The notes under the pieces: model-generated | Told to the model about the DNA's origin: nothing | The model's database searches: none | What the model saw: only the letters and a program-made list of their open reading frames with translations | DNA from: Deltaproteobacteria bacterium | Lineage (GTDB): Bacteria > Myxococcota > JADLHZ01 | Length of the DNA: 64,000 nucleotides | NCBI GenBank assembly: GCA_020848545.1 | Contig: JADLHZ010000056.1 | Location: 1 to 64,000, forward strand | Reading direction: 5' to 3' | Shown: positions 31,303 to 40,661 of the stretch, in pieces | Layout of the letters: every line of letters begins with the position of its first letter | How positions within the stretch are numbered: the stretch's first letter is position 1 | Made by a program: the position numbers and the translations under genes

Positions 31303-34300
31303 TTGGCAAGCGAGCTACCGCCCGGGACGCGCATCGAGAAGTTCCGAGTTGTCCGCACCCTCGGCAAAGGGCGCGCCGGCGAGACCTACCTCGCGCTCGA
31401 CACCGAGAAGGGTCGCCACGTCGCGCTGACCTATTACTCGCACGAGCGCTTCGGCAATAAGCAGATCTCGACGCCCTTCCTCGACGCCGTGCGCACGAAG
31501 TCGAGCTTCGAGCACCCGTCGATCGCCGCCGTCGTCGGCACCGGCGAGCACGCCGATCGCCCCTTCGTCGCGTTCGAGTACGTGGAAGGCGAGAGCCTGC
31601 GCGAGCGCATGAAGGCCGGGGGGCTCGTGGCGCTGCGCGAGCTCGTTCGCATCGGCGCCGGCGTCGCCGCCGGTCTCGCCGAGGCGCACAAGAAGAACGC
31701 GTTTCACCATGACCTCCGCCCCGAGAAGATCGCGCTCGGCCGCGACGGCTCGGTGAAGATCCTGGACCTCGGCATCACGCGCCTCGTCCAGCGCGTGCTC
31801 TCGTCGACGCCGACCGGCTCGTCGCTGAGCCAAGTGAGCGACTACCTCGCCCCGGAGCAAGTGCGCGGCGACGCTCCCGCCGGCGCGGCCGACGTCTGGG
31901 CGCTCGGCGTCATGCTCTATGAGCTCGCGACCGGCTTGCCGCCATACTCGTCGCGCGTCGCGCAGACCTTCATCGAGCAGGTCGGTAACCCGGACAAAGT
32001 GCGGCGCATGCCGACGACGCCGCGGGCGACGCCGGCCGAGATCTCGGACGTCATCTACAAGCTGCTCGACAAAGCGGCGGCGCAACGGCCGATCGCGCAA
32101 GAAGCGCACGACCTGTTGAGGCGAATGCTCGCGCTCGCCATCGTGCAAGACGCGCCGCCTTACTCGGGGCTCGCTCCGTACGTCGAAGCGCAGGCCGCGT
32201 ACTTCTGCGGCCGCGACGCTGAGATCGCCGCCTGCGTCGAGCGCCTGCAGCGAACCGCCCTGCTCGTCATCGCCGGCGCGTCGGGCACAGGCAAGACGTC
32301 GTTCGTGCAAGCCGGGCTCTTTACGCGCCTGCGGCCGGAGTACGAGCCGCTCGTCATAGTGCCCGGCAACACGCCGCTCTCCGCCCTGCAAGCGGCGTTT
32401 CCAGACGAAGTGAACTTACCAGAGCGGCTGCGCGCCGATCCGTCAGTGTTCGGCGCGGCCGTTGCCAGGCGCGCGGACAAAGCAGGCAAGCGCCTGGTGC
32501 TCTTCATCGATCGCTGCGAGCAGGTGGCCGGTCACGGTGACGCGAGCGTCTTCCTGCGCGCGGTCGCCGGCGTCGCCCGCGATCGGCAGAGCCCGGTTCG
32601 CGTGATCGTCGCGATGAACGAAGCGTTGCTCGATCGCCTGGCGCCCGAGCTCGACGCGCGGCGCGAGGTGTTCGTGCTGAAGGCACCCGACGCGCAAACG
32701 CTCGCCGAGATCGTGCAGCGACCGATCGCGACGAGCGGCCACAGCTTCGACGATGCCACGCTGCCAGGAACCATCGCGCAGGACGCCGCGACCGTCTCGC
32801 ACCCTTTGCTGCGCGTTTCGTTCTTGATGTCGCAGCTCTGGGCGAAGCGCGATGTGAACCAGAAGGTGCTCCAGCGGGCGGACTACGACGCGCTCGGCGG
32901 CGTGGCCCGCGTGCTCGAGCTCTACGCCGACTGGGCGCTGAGCGGCGCCACGCCGGAGCAACGCCGCATCGTCCACGACATCTGCCTGCGCCTCGTCTCG
33001 CGCGATGAAGTGGCGCAGTCGGTGCCGCGCGAAGCGCTGCTCGTCAACCTCGGCAAAGGCTGCGACGAAGTCCTCGATCGCCTGGTCGGTGTCGGCCTCA
33101 TCCTCAGCACGCAAGCGAGCGCCGACGCGCAGCCCGAGCTCGAGCTGATGCACGACGCGCTGATCGAAGCGTGGCCGCTGCTCCGCCAGTGGCTCGACGA
33201 ACGTGGCGCAGAGATCGGCTTTCTCAACGAGCTCGAGCAGGCGGCCGCGGCGTGGAAGGCGGACGGCGCCAAGACCTCCGCGACCTACAGCGGCGATGCG
33301 CTGCACCTGACTGCCGAGAAGCTGAAGTCGGTCACCTTGCCCGTGAGCAACGAGATCAACGGCTTCGTCGGCGCCGGCTTGAAGCGCGAAGCCAGAGAAC
33401 GCGCGACGCGAAAGACGATCGTCGCCGGCATTTGGATCGCGCTCGGCGTCGTCGCAGCCGGCACCACGGCGTACGGCCTGCGCCAGTACAAGACGGTGCG
33501 CGATCTCGAAGCCGTGCGCGCGCAGACGGCGCACGAACGCGCCGACGCCCAACGCGAAGACGCGCGCTCGGCGTTGACCGCGGCAAGGCTCGGCGGCGGC
33601 GGTGGCCTCGTGCAAGCGCGCGCGCAAACGCGGACCTCGCTCGAGGCCGAGGACAGCACGCTCGGGCGCACGCTCTGGGCCGAGCTCGACAAGTCACCGC
33701 TCGTTTGGCGCAAGAGCGTCGGCAGCGAAGCGAGCACGCCGGCGTTCGACGCCGAAGGCAAGCACGTCCAGTACGCCAAGGGCACCTCGCTCGTGACGCT
33801 CGACGGCACGACCTCCGAGGCGCAAGTGGCACGGCTCGCGCTCGACGCCCGCGTTCGCGCCGTCGCCGTCAGCAGCAAAGGCCTCGTCGCGATCGCCGAT
33901 CAAAAGGGCGCGGTCGCCATGCTGGACGCCGCCGGCAAGACGACGCCGGTCGGCCACGCGCAAGGGGCTGTCACCGCCCTCGCGTTTTCGCCCGAAGGCA
34001 CCACGCTCGTCGCCACAACCAAGAGTGGCGCTCATGTCTTCAGCGTCGGCGCGCCAGGAGAGCCGACGCCGCTGAAGGCGGGATCGCGCGCCGCGGCGTT
34101 TCGACCGAGCGGCGGCGAGCTCGCGCTCATCGGCGGCGACGATAACGTGCTCATCGTCGATGCGAAGTCGTTCGCGGAGCAAGCGAAGCTCGACGTCGAA
34201 GGCGTACGCGCGCTCGCGTACCGGCCGGAGGGCCTGCTCACGGGCGACAGCGACGGCCGCGTCAAGCTGTGGTCGGGCAAAGGCGAAGCGCGCGTGCTCA

Positions 34301-36165
34301 TCGCGTTGCAAAAGGAGATCGTCGGCCTAGCGGCGTCGGCTGACAAGCTCGCCACGCTGACGAGCGACGGCGTGCTCGCGCTGTGGGACGTGCAGAAAGC
34401 GCAGGGCGCAGCCGGCGGCGGCGCGCAGGCGAAGGCGGACCGCGGCGCCATCGCGGCGATCGCCTTCACGAGCAAAGACGGCGGCAAATTCGTCACCATC
34501 GGCGACGACGCCACGGCCGAGCTCTGGGATCTCACCTCCGCGAAGGTCGCGCGCACGCTCAGCGGGCACACGAAGCGCATCCAAGTGCTCGACGTGAGCG
34601 CCGACGGAAGCTTCATCGCTACTGGCGGCGCCGACGGCGCGACGCGCGTGTGGTCGGCGAGCGGCGACGACGTGAAGACGCTCGCCGGCGGAGGGGCCGT
34701 GCGCCGCGTGCGCATCGTCGACAAGAACACCGTCGTCACCGGCCACGCCGACGGCAACATCCGGGTGTGGAACGTGGCGAAGGGCGCTTCGCGCAACGCG
34801 GTCAGAGCCTACGGCGACATCGCGATGACGATCAGCCCCGACGGAAAGAAAGCGCTCACCGCCGGCAACAGCGGCCCGGCGCAAGTCTGGAACGTGAAGA
34901 ACGGCCGCGGCGAACGCACGATCTCGCCGAGCGGCGCGCGCTTCACCAGCGCGACCTACTCGCCGCAGAGCACCGAGATCGCGACGGGCGACAGCAAGGG
35001 CAAGGTGCAGCTCTGGCCGGCGAAGGGGCCAGGCAAAGCGATCGGCGCGCACGAAGGCGCCGTCAATCAGGTGATCTTCGACGCGAGCGGCAAGAAGCTG
35101 ATCTCAGCCGGCGCCGATCGCATGATCATCATTTGGGACATCGCCGGCGGTGACCCGGTGAAGATCGCTGACGTCGGCTTCGAGCCGAAGACCGTCTCGG
35201 TCAGCAAGGACGGGACGAAGCTCGTCGCCGGGGGCGCCGACGGTGCGCTAAAGGCGTTCACGCTGCCGCTCGCCGATCCGTATTGGCGAGCGCCGCTGCT
35301 CTTGAAAAAAGGGCCCGAGGTCGTCACGCACGCCGGCTTCGTGCCGCTGGCGCAAGCCGAGCAGGCGCCTGGTGACAAAGCGTGGCGCAAGTCGGTGTTC
35401 GAGCGCGCGCGCCTCGCTGGTGAATCACGCGACTCGGCGCTCGTGTGCTTCCTGAGCCGCGACAAGCTCGAGCTCTGGGACGCCGCCGGCGACAAGCTCG
35501 TGTCGCAGAACCCGGCGTCAAAGATCGAAGATCTGATCGTGACACCGAAGGGCTGCGTCACGCGCGCGGCCGGCCTCGTCAACTTCTATCCGAGCGAAGG
35601 CGAAGTGCGCACCGTGAGCGCCACCGCCACGGCGATCGGGCTCGACGGCGACGCGTTCGTCGTCGCGGAGCAAGGCTCGGTCACGGCGTTTTCGGCCGAC
35701 GGACAAAAAGGCGCGAGCGTACCGGTGCCGGCCGGCGTCATCGCCGTCGGCAGGAGCGGCGAGATCGTCGTCGTGGGCTTCGACGACGGCGGCCTCGAAG
35801 CGCACGCCGGCACCGCGACGCTCGTCCTCGGCGCCGGGCCGACGGCGCGCATCACGCGGATCATCCCCGGCCCGCCGGGCACGATCGCCGCGTCCGACGC
35901 CGATGGCTTCGTCGGACTATGGGATGCGTCGAGCGGTCGCTTGCTCGATCAGCGCCGGCTCCCCGCACGCCCGACGCAGCTCGTCTTCGCCGGTAGCGGC
36001 ATCTACGCGGCGGACGAGCGCGGCGGCTTTGCCAGCCTCGACCTCTCGATCCTCACACTCGACTACTGCGCGCTGTTGAAGACGGTGTGGAGCGCGGTGC
36101 CGGTCGTCTGGTCGTCCGGTCGCGCGGTGCTGACGCCGCCGCCCACCGATCATCGGTGTAGATAA
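31303..36165 (+). CDS. Pseudokinase - STAND-type NTPase - TM - WD40 protein
   Basis: A 1620-residue protein. Residues 10-285 are a Hanks-type kinase fold, but key residues are lost: the beta-3 Lys is Thr43 (VALTYY), and HRDLKPxN reads 'HHDLRPEK' (Asp137 kept, Lys to Arg, Asn to Lys); DLG replaces DFG at 155-157. It is probably a pseudokinase. An NTPase domain follows, with Walker A 'GASGTGKTS' (325-333), then a transmembrane helix (about 705-725). At least a dozen WD40-like repeats (about 790-1590) would lie outside the inner membrane. The start is TTG with a weak AAAGG site. It overlaps rsmG by 16 bp at the 3' ends. Confidence 0.9.
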   Translation: MASELPPGTRIEKFRVVRTLGKGRAGETYLALDTEKGRHVALTYYSHERFGNKQISTPFLDAVRTKSSFEHPSIAAVVGTGEHADRPFVAFEYVEGESLRERMKAGGLVALRELVRIGAGVAAGLAEAHKKNAFHHDLRPEKIALGRDGSVKILDLGITRLVQRVLSSTPTGSSLSQVSDYLAPEQVRGDAPAGAADVWALGVMLYELATGLPPYSSRVAQTFIEQVGNPDKVRRMPTTPRATPAEISDVIYKLLDKAAAQRPIAQEAHDLLRRMLALAIVQDAPPYSGLAPYVEAQAAYFCGRDAEIAACVERLQRTALLVIAGASGTGKTSFVQAGLFTRLRPEYEPLVIVPGNTPLSALQAAFPDEVNLPERLRADPSVFGAAVARRADKAGKRLVLFIDRCEQVAGHGDASVFLRAVAGVARDRQSPVRVIVAMNEALLDRLAPELDARREVFVLKAPDAQTLAEIVQRPIATSGHSFDDATLPGTIAQDAATVSHPLLRVSFLMSQLWAKRDVNQKVLQRADYDALGGVARVLELYADWALSGATPEQRRIVHDICLRLVSRDEVAQSVPREALLVNLGKGCDEVLDRLVGVGLILSTQASADAQPELELMHDALIEAWPLLRQWLDERGAEIGFLNELEQAAAAWKADGAKTSATYSGDALHLTAEKLKSVTLPVSNEINGFVGAGLKREARERATRKTIVAGIWIALGVVAAGTTAYGLRQYKTVRDLEAVRAQTAHERADAQREDARSALTAARLGGGGGLVQARAQTRTSLEAEDSTLGRTLWAELDKSPLVWRKSVGSEASTPAFDAEGKHVQYAKGTSLVTLDGTTSEAQVARLALDARVRAVAVSSKGLVAIADQKGAVAMLDAAGKTTPVGHAQGAVTALAFSPEGTTLVATTKSGAHVFSVGAPGEPTPLKAGSRAAAFRPSGGELALIGGDDNVLIVDAKSFAEQAKLDVEGVRALAYRPEGLLTGDSDGRVKLWSGKGEARVLIALQKEIVGLAASADKLATLTSDGVLALWDVQKAQGAAGGGAQAKADRGAIAAIAFTSKDGGKFVTIGDDATAELWDLTSAKVARTLSGHTKRIQVLDVSADGSFIATGGADGATRVWSASGDDVKTLAGGGAVRRVRIVDKNTVVTGHADGNIRVWNVAKGASRNAVRAYGDIAMTISPDGKKALTAGNSGPAQVWNVKNGRGERTISPSGARFTSATYSPQSTEIATGDSKGKVQLWPAKGPGKAIGAHEGAVNQVIFDASGKKLISAGADRMIIIWDIAGGDPVKIADVGFEPKTVSVSKDGTKLVAGGADGALKAFTLPLADPYWRAPLLLKKGPEVVTHAGFVPLAQAEQAPGDKAWRKSVFERARLAGESRDSALVCFLSRDKLELWDAAGDKLVSQNPASKIEDLIVTPKGCVTRAAGLVNFYPSEGEVRTVSATATAIGLDGDAFVVAEQGSVTAFSADGQKGASVPVPAGVIAVGRSGEIVVVGFDDGGLEAHAGTATLVLGAGPTARITRIIPGPPGTIAASDADGFVGLWDASSGRLLDQRRLPARPTQLVFAGSGIYAADERGGFASLDLSILTLDYCALLKTVWSAVPVVWSSGRAVLTPPPTDHRCR

Positions 36166-36788
36166 ACGCCTACGCGACGCTTCGCCTGCGAGAACGGTAG
36201 CGCGGCCTCGATCGCGCGATCGCTGCCTTCGGGGAGCGGCTCCTGGCTCGCTTGCACGATGATCGTGTCGCCGGGCTGCGCTTGCCCGCGCGCGATCCCG
36301 AGCCACTCTTGCGGCGCCCAGGTGGCACGCGACACGAAGATGCGGCGGCCGTTCGGCAGCGGCTGCGCCGGAGGAAAGGGCTCGCGCGAGACGGTGGCGT
36401 GCGCGAAGTGCATCGCCGCGGCCGCCGTCGCGAGGAACGATCGCTTCTTCTCCACGTTCTCGAAGAACACCGCCGGGAGCGTTGGCTGCGCGGCGAGAAT
36501 CACGAGACCCGGAAAGCCGCCACCGCTGCCGACGTCGACGAGCGTGGCACCGCCAAAGTCGGCGTACGCGGCGGTGACCAGCCACGAGTCGATGAAGAGC
36601 GCTTCAGCGTAGTCTTTCGCCGACTTCAGCGACGTGAGGTTGTGCGTCGCGTTCCACTTGTAGAGCGTGCGCGCGTGGACGAGCATCCGCGCGATCGCGG
36701 CGTCGTCGGGGACAGCGGCGGGGAGCTTGGCGACGCCATCGCGAAGATGACGCTCGAAGTCGGCGAGGAAGTCAGCGGTGCGGTCCAC
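36150..36788 (-). CDS. rsmG: 16S rRNA (guanine-527-N7)-methyltransferase RsmG
   Basis: A 212-residue SAM-dependent methyltransferase of the GidB/RsmG family. Motifs are 'WNATHNLTSLKSAKDYAEAL', 'FIDSWLV', the SAM loop 'VDVGSGGGFPGLVILA' and 'FVSRATWAPQEWL'. The enzyme methylates G527 of 16S rRNA. It is usually near gidA/parAB, but here it stands alone beside the pseudokinase gene. Its 3' end overlaps that gene by 16 bp. Confidence 0.93.
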   Translation of the reverse strand: MDRTADFLADFERHLRDGVAKLPAAVPDDAAIARMLVHARTLYKWNATHNLTSLKSAKDYAEALFIDSWLVTAAYADFGGATLVDVGSGGGFPGLVILAAQPTLPAVFFENVEKKRSFLATAAAAMHFAHATVSREPFPPAQPLPNGRRIFVSRATWAPQEWLGIARGQAQPGDTIIVQASQEPLPEGSDRAIEAALPFSQAKRRVGVYLHR

Positions 36789-36814
36789 AGCCGGACCCGT
36801 AACAGCGAGTCAGG

Positions 36815-36861
36815 AAAAGTTCGAGGCTGGTCCAGAGTAGGTGGGCCAGCATCGGACTTTT
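36815..36861 (-). terminator. Intrinsic terminator after the 36860 gene
   Basis: A 19-bp imperfect stem (16 of 19 paired; AAAAGTTCGAGGCTGGTCC against GGGCCAGCATCGGACTTTT) has a 9-nt loop. Both strands end in a T-run. It overlaps the stop codon of the minus-strand gene at 36860, so it most likely ends that transcript. Confidence 0.65.
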
Positions 36862-37111
36862 ACTTCGGCACTTTGCGGGCGGTGCCCGGATCCGACGCGG
36901 TCTCGGCCGGCGACACCGGGCAGAGCATCTCGAGCTGCAAGACGACGCCGTGCGAGCTCGACTCGGCGACCGTGACGACGCCCGACGAGGTGCACTGAAC
37001 GTCGGCGTGATCCCACAGGCGCGCGTCGGCCTTCTGCACGTGCTTGAAGCGCTCGTTCGCTTGGGTCACCAACGCTTCACGGTGCTTGTCGAGGCTCTCG
37101 ACGCTCCACAC
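36860..37111 (-). CDS. Small hypothetical protein
   Basis: An 83-residue protein from a GTG start at 37111; the frame is open upstream to 37146 without an ATG. The first 30 residues are a helix ('VESLDKHREALVTQANERFK'), the rest is beta-rich ('VVTVAESSSHGVVLQLEMLC'), ending in 'TASDPGTARKVPK'. No family is recognised. A clear terminator hairpin directly at its stop supports that the region is transcribed on this strand. Confidence 0.5.
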   Translation of the reverse strand: MWSVESLDKHREALVTQANERFKHVQKADARLWDHADVQCTSSGVVTVAESSSHGVVLQLEMLCPVSPAETASDPGTARKVPK

Positions 37112-37211
37112 TTCGAAGGGCGGAAGGATCGAGTAAGGTGAATTTCATGGCGGGAACCAGATAGAGCTTCCGCCGCGACTCAACTCTCAATCAGGAAGCA
37201 GATCGTGTTTT
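37112..37211. other. Intergenic region
   Basis: No gene, hairpin or convincing promoter is seen here. It lies between two minus-strand genes. Confidence 0.5.
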
Positions 37212-39893
37212 TTACGCTGCGGTCGCCGCGCCGCCGCCGCGCTCGTTGAGCAGCGTGCGCGCCACCTCGAGCGCTTTCTTGATCCGCGCTTGGGCGTCCT
37301 TCAGCCGCTTGACCTCGCCGGTCAAGGTGTCGGTGCTCGCCTGCAGCTCCTGCAGCTGGGCGCGATAGCCGTCGATCTCGGCGATGAGCTCCTGCTCGCG
37401 CGCGGTGAAGTCTTGCGCGTACTTTCTGTTCGCTTCGGCGGAGGTGCGGAGGTTCTCGTTGAGCGCCTCGAACTGCGTGTGCTGCTCGTTGAGCTCCTGC
37501 TTCGTCGCTTCGAGCGTCTCGCGCAGCGCGGCGATGGTCGCTTGGTGTTGCTCGCTCTCGGTCGTCGCGTCGGTCACCGACTGGTTGAGCTCCATGATGC
37601 GCTGGTCGCGTTGCGCGAGCTCGTTCTCCTTCTCGGTGTTGGCGTTCGTGAGCTCTTCTTTCGTCTCCTTGAGCTTGGCGATCGCCTTGTCGCGCAGCTC
37701 GATCTGCTTCGCTTGATCGTCGTGCTGGTTGCGCATCTCCTCGATCTGGGCGAGCTGCGTCGCGATCTCCTCGTTCTTCTGGGCGATCTCTTGCTCGCGC
37801 TGCGCCACCGTCTGCTCGAGGCCGCGCACCGAGTCCTCGGTGCCGCCGAGCTGCGTCTTCATCTCTTCGACGGACGTCGCGAGCTCGCCGATGCGCTGGT
37901 CACGCTGCGTCTGCTCTTGCAGCATCTGCTGGATCTCGGCGTCCTTCTGGCTGATCGACTGATCGCGCTCGTTGAGATCGTTCGACAGCTCGGCCACCCG
38001 CGCGGTCAGATCGCTGATCTGCTGATCGCGCTCGGCGAAGCCGGTGTCGCGCTCGCCGGTGAGGGTCGCGAGTTGCTCGTTCGCTTGCGCGAGCTGCCCG
38101 CGCGCTTCGTCCAACTCGCCGTTGAGCTCGGTGATGCGCGTGTCGCGCGCGTTGAGCTCGCCTTGCAGCCGCTGCGCCTCTTGGTCGCGCTCGGCGAAGC
38201 CTTGGTCGCGCTCGCCGGTGACCTGCGCCAGCTTGTCGTTCGACTGCGTGAGCTGCTCGTCGAGCGCCGCCTGCTGCGCGCGAGCCTCGTCGAGCTCGGT
38301 GTTGAGCTCGGTGACGCGTTGATCGCGCGCGTTGAGCTCGCCTTGCAGGCGCTGCGTCTCTTGATCGCGCTCGGCGAAGCCCGTGTCGCGTTCGCTAATG
38401 GCGGTGGCGAGCTCGTTCGTCGTCTGCGAGAGCTTGTCGCTCGTCTCGGTGAGCTGCGCCTTCGTCGAATCGAGCTCGCCGGTGAGCTCGGCGATGCGGG
38501 TGTCGCGCTGCGCGAGCTCCGCCTGCAGCGAATCACGCTCCATGATGGTGCTGTTGAGCTGCTCGTTCGTCTGCGCCAGCTGGCCGCGCGACTCGTCGAG
38601 CTCGGTGTTCAGCTCGGTGATCCGCTGATCGCGATCGGCGATCTCTTGGCCGTGCTTGAGCTCGAGCTCGTCGTGATCGTGCGCGGCCTTCGTCGCCGCG
38701 TCCTGCATGTCGATGCGCAGCTTGGCGATCTCTTCGTGGCGCTCGTGCAGCTCGCCGTCCTTTTGCTGGATCGTTTGGTTGGCGTCGAGGAGCTGGTGCT
38801 CGAGCTCGCCGCGCTGCGTGGTCCACTGCTGCGTGTTGTCGGTGATCTGCTGGCGGAGCTGCGCGCCGTCGTCGGTGAGCTCGCGCACCTGCTTGTCCAT
38901 CTCGGTGCGCAAATCAGCGTTCTCTTGGCGCTGCTTCTCGTAGTTGCCGGTCGCTTCGGTGAGCGCCGTCGAGATCTCCTGATTGTGCTGCTCGAGGGAC
39001 CCAATCTGCTCGCGCAAGCCCTGCTCGAGATCGCGCGCGGTCTGCAGTTGTTCCTGCGATGAGCGATTGACGTCGTCGAGCTCTTGGCTCTTCTTCGCCA
39101 AGTTGTCCTTCGTCGTCGTCAGCTCCTCGCTCGTCTGCTGCAAGCGCGCGCGGAAGTTGTTGTAGATGTCTTCGAGCTCGGTGATCTCTTTCTCGCGCGT
39201 CTGCCACGCTTCGCGAAAGCGCGCGGCGTCGGCCTCCATGCGCTTGACGCGATCGCGAAAGTACTCGATCTTTTCTTCGAGGCCGGCGCCGGCGGACAAC
39301 GACGGACCGCTCTCGCGCGGGGCCGAGAACAAACCTTCGAAGGGCGTGCGTCCACGCCACTCGGCGCCGAGCGGCAGCACCTTGGTCGCGGCAGGCGGCG
39401 GCGGCGCGGCGCGCGGGGCGCCGGGCGGTGACGGTGGTGCACCAGCGGCGCCACCAGGCCGTGCCATCGGCGGCGGCGCCAGCGGGGGCGGGCCTCCGGG
39501 CGCTGCTCCCGCGCCGACGGGCCCCAAGAAGCGGGTCACCTTCTGCATCAAGACGGCCTGCGCGATCGGCTTGGAGACGTAGTCGTCGGCCCGCGTCGGC
39601 GTCGACATGTGCTGCTGAAACGCTTCCTGCGTGGCCTCGGCCGAGACGAGGATCAGCGGGATCTGCGAGAGTCCTGGGAGCTTCTTGATCTTGTTGCACA
39701 GCGAAAAACCGCTGAGGCGCGGCAGCTCGACCTGCAAGAAGATCAGGTTCGGCCGCTCTTTGGCGAGCATGTCCAGGCCTTCATTGCCATTGCCGGTCTT
39801 GAACACGTCGATGTCGTGCGGGCGCAGCGACTGCACCACCAAGTCGGCAAACGCGTCGTCCGAATCGATCACCAATACCTTGCGCTTAGTCAT
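37212..39893 (-). CDS. FrzS/AglZ-like pseudo-receiver with long coiled coil
   Basis: An 893-residue protein. Residues 1-120 are a receiver fold in which the phosphoacceptor Asp is Gln54 ('LIFLQVELPRLSG'); the acidic pair ('VIDSDDAFA') and Lys108 ('YVSKPI') remain, so it probably cannot be phosphorylated. A Pro/Gly/Ala-rich linker follows (about 125-190). Residues about 215-880 are an unbroken coiled coil with near-repeats such as 'AERDQETQRLQGELNARD'. FrzS and AglZ of Myxococcus xanthus have this layout and act in polar localisation and motility. The start ATG at 39893 is divergent from the ThiF-like gene. Confidence 0.85.
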   Translation of the reverse strand: MTKRKVLVIDSDDAFADLVVQSLRPHDIDVFKTGNGNEGLDMLAKERPNLIFLQVELPRLSGFSLCNKIKKLPGLSQIPLILVSAEATQEAFQQHMSTPTRADDYVSKPIAQAVLMQKVTRFLGPVGAGAAPGGPPPLAPPPMARPGGAAGAPPSPPGAPRAAPPPPAATKVLPLGAEWRGRTPFEGLFSAPRESGPSLSAGAGLEEKIEYFRDRVKRMEADAARFREAWQTREKEITELEDIYNNFRARLQQTSEELTTTKDNLAKKSQELDDVNRSSQEQLQTARDLEQGLREQIGSLEQHNQEISTALTEATGNYEKQRQENADLRTEMDKQVRELTDDGAQLRQQITDNTQQWTTQRGELEHQLLDANQTIQQKDGELHERHEEIAKLRIDMQDAATKAAHDHDELELKHGQEIADRDQRITELNTELDESRGQLAQTNEQLNSTIMERDSLQAELAQRDTRIAELTGELDSTKAQLTETSDKLSQTTNELATAISERDTGFAERDQETQRLQGELNARDQRVTELNTELDEARAQQAALDEQLTQSNDKLAQVTGERDQGFAERDQEAQRLQGELNARDTRITELNGELDEARGQLAQANEQLATLTGERDTGFAERDQQISDLTARVAELSNDLNERDQSISQKDAEIQQMLQEQTQRDQRIGELATSVEEMKTQLGGTEDSVRGLEQTVAQREQEIAQKNEEIATQLAQIEEMRNQHDDQAKQIELRDKAIAKLKETKEELTNANTEKENELAQRDQRIMELNQSVTDATTESEQHQATIAALRETLEATKQELNEQHTQFEALNENLRTSAEANRKYAQDFTAREQELIAEIDGYRAQLQELQASTDTLTGEVKRLKDAQARIKKALEVARTLLNERGGGAATAA

Positions 39894-39917
39894 CGTGTGG
39901 AAAAGATAGCACGCAGC

Positions 39918-39929
39918 GGATCGCGATCC
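39918..39929. repeat. 12-bp perfect palindrome GGATCGCGATCC
   Basis: A perfect palindrome lies in the 81-bp divergent space between the FrzS-like gene (starting at 39893) and the ThiF-like gene (starting at 39975). It could be an operator for a dimeric regulator of either gene. A 12-bp palindrome can also arise by chance in GC-rich DNA. Confidence 0.4.
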
Positions 39930-39974
39930 AGTTTCGGACCGCGGCGGTGAAACTCTGGGGATGATGTAGGTCAA

Positions 39975-40661
39975 ATGTCGCCAATCGTCGTCAAGCGGGA
40001 GCTCAGTCGCCGAGCCGAGAAACCCCGCGTCCTCGTCATCGGCGCGGGCGGCCTCGGCTGCCCGATCGTCGAGCTGCTCGCGCGCGTGCACGTCTGCGAG
40101 CTGGTCCTCGCAGACGGCGACGTCGTCGACCGCTCGAACTTGCCGCGGCAGTGGCTCTACGGCGACAAAGACGTCGGCAAAGCGAAGACCGCGGCCGCCG
40201 CCGCGCGCGTACGCGATCTCGCGCCGGGCGCCAAGGTCGAGACGCGCGGAGTGTTTCGCCTGCCGGACCGCCTCGACTTCGCGCTGGTCATCGACGGCAC
40301 CGACGACGTCGACTTCAAGTTCGCGCTCAACGACGCCGCGATCGCCGCGCGCGTTCCGTTGGTCAGCGGCGGGGTCGTCGGGCTCGTCGGGTATGCGCTC
40401 TCGGTGCGTCCAGGTCAGAGCGCATGCCTGCGCTGCGTGTTCGAAGCGCCGACCGACGAGATGAGGAAGACCTGCCGCGACGCTGGCGTGCTCGCGCCGT
40501 TGCCTTCCATCGTCGGCTCAGTGATGGCCGCGATGGCGGCGCGCACCCTCGCCGGCGAAGCGCCGGAAGCGATGTGGTCGATCGATCTCGGTCTGTCCCA
40601 GGCGCGACCGTCCCGCTGGCAAAGGCGTGACGACTGTCCCGCGTGCGGGAGGCCGTCGTGA
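39975..40661 (+). CDS. ThiF/MoeB-family E1-like adenylyltransferase
   Basis: A 228-residue E1-like protein. The nucleotide site is 'VLVIGAGGLGCPIVELLARV', followed by 'LVLADGDVVDRSNLPRQWLY', 'DVGKAKTAAAAARVRDLAPG' and 'LVIDGTDDVDFKFALNDAAI'. Two zinc-binding pairs are present: 'CLRC' and 'CPAC'. The family adenylates the C terminus of ubiquitin-like sulphur carriers (ThiS, MoaD) or peptides. No thi or moa genes are nearby. It overlaps the next gene by GTGA; that gene looks like a degenerate relative. Confidence 0.92.
   Translation: MSPIVVKRELSRRAEKPRVLVIGAGGLGCPIVELLARVHVCELVLADGDVVDRSNLPRQWLYGDKDVGKAKTAAAAARVRDLAPGAKVETRGVFRLPDRLDFALVIDGTDDVDFKFALNDAAIAARVPLVSGGVVGLVGYALSVRPGQSACLRCVFEAPTDEMRKTCRDAGVLAPLPSIVGSVMAAMAARTLAGEAPEAMWSIDLGLSQARPSRWQRRDDCPACGRPS

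Noticed and set aside
37290-39062. 590-residue Leu-rich plus-strand frame that looks like a repeat protein
   Set aside because: It is the antisense of the Glu/Gln/Arg-rich coiled coil; the repeats simply mirror the heptads.
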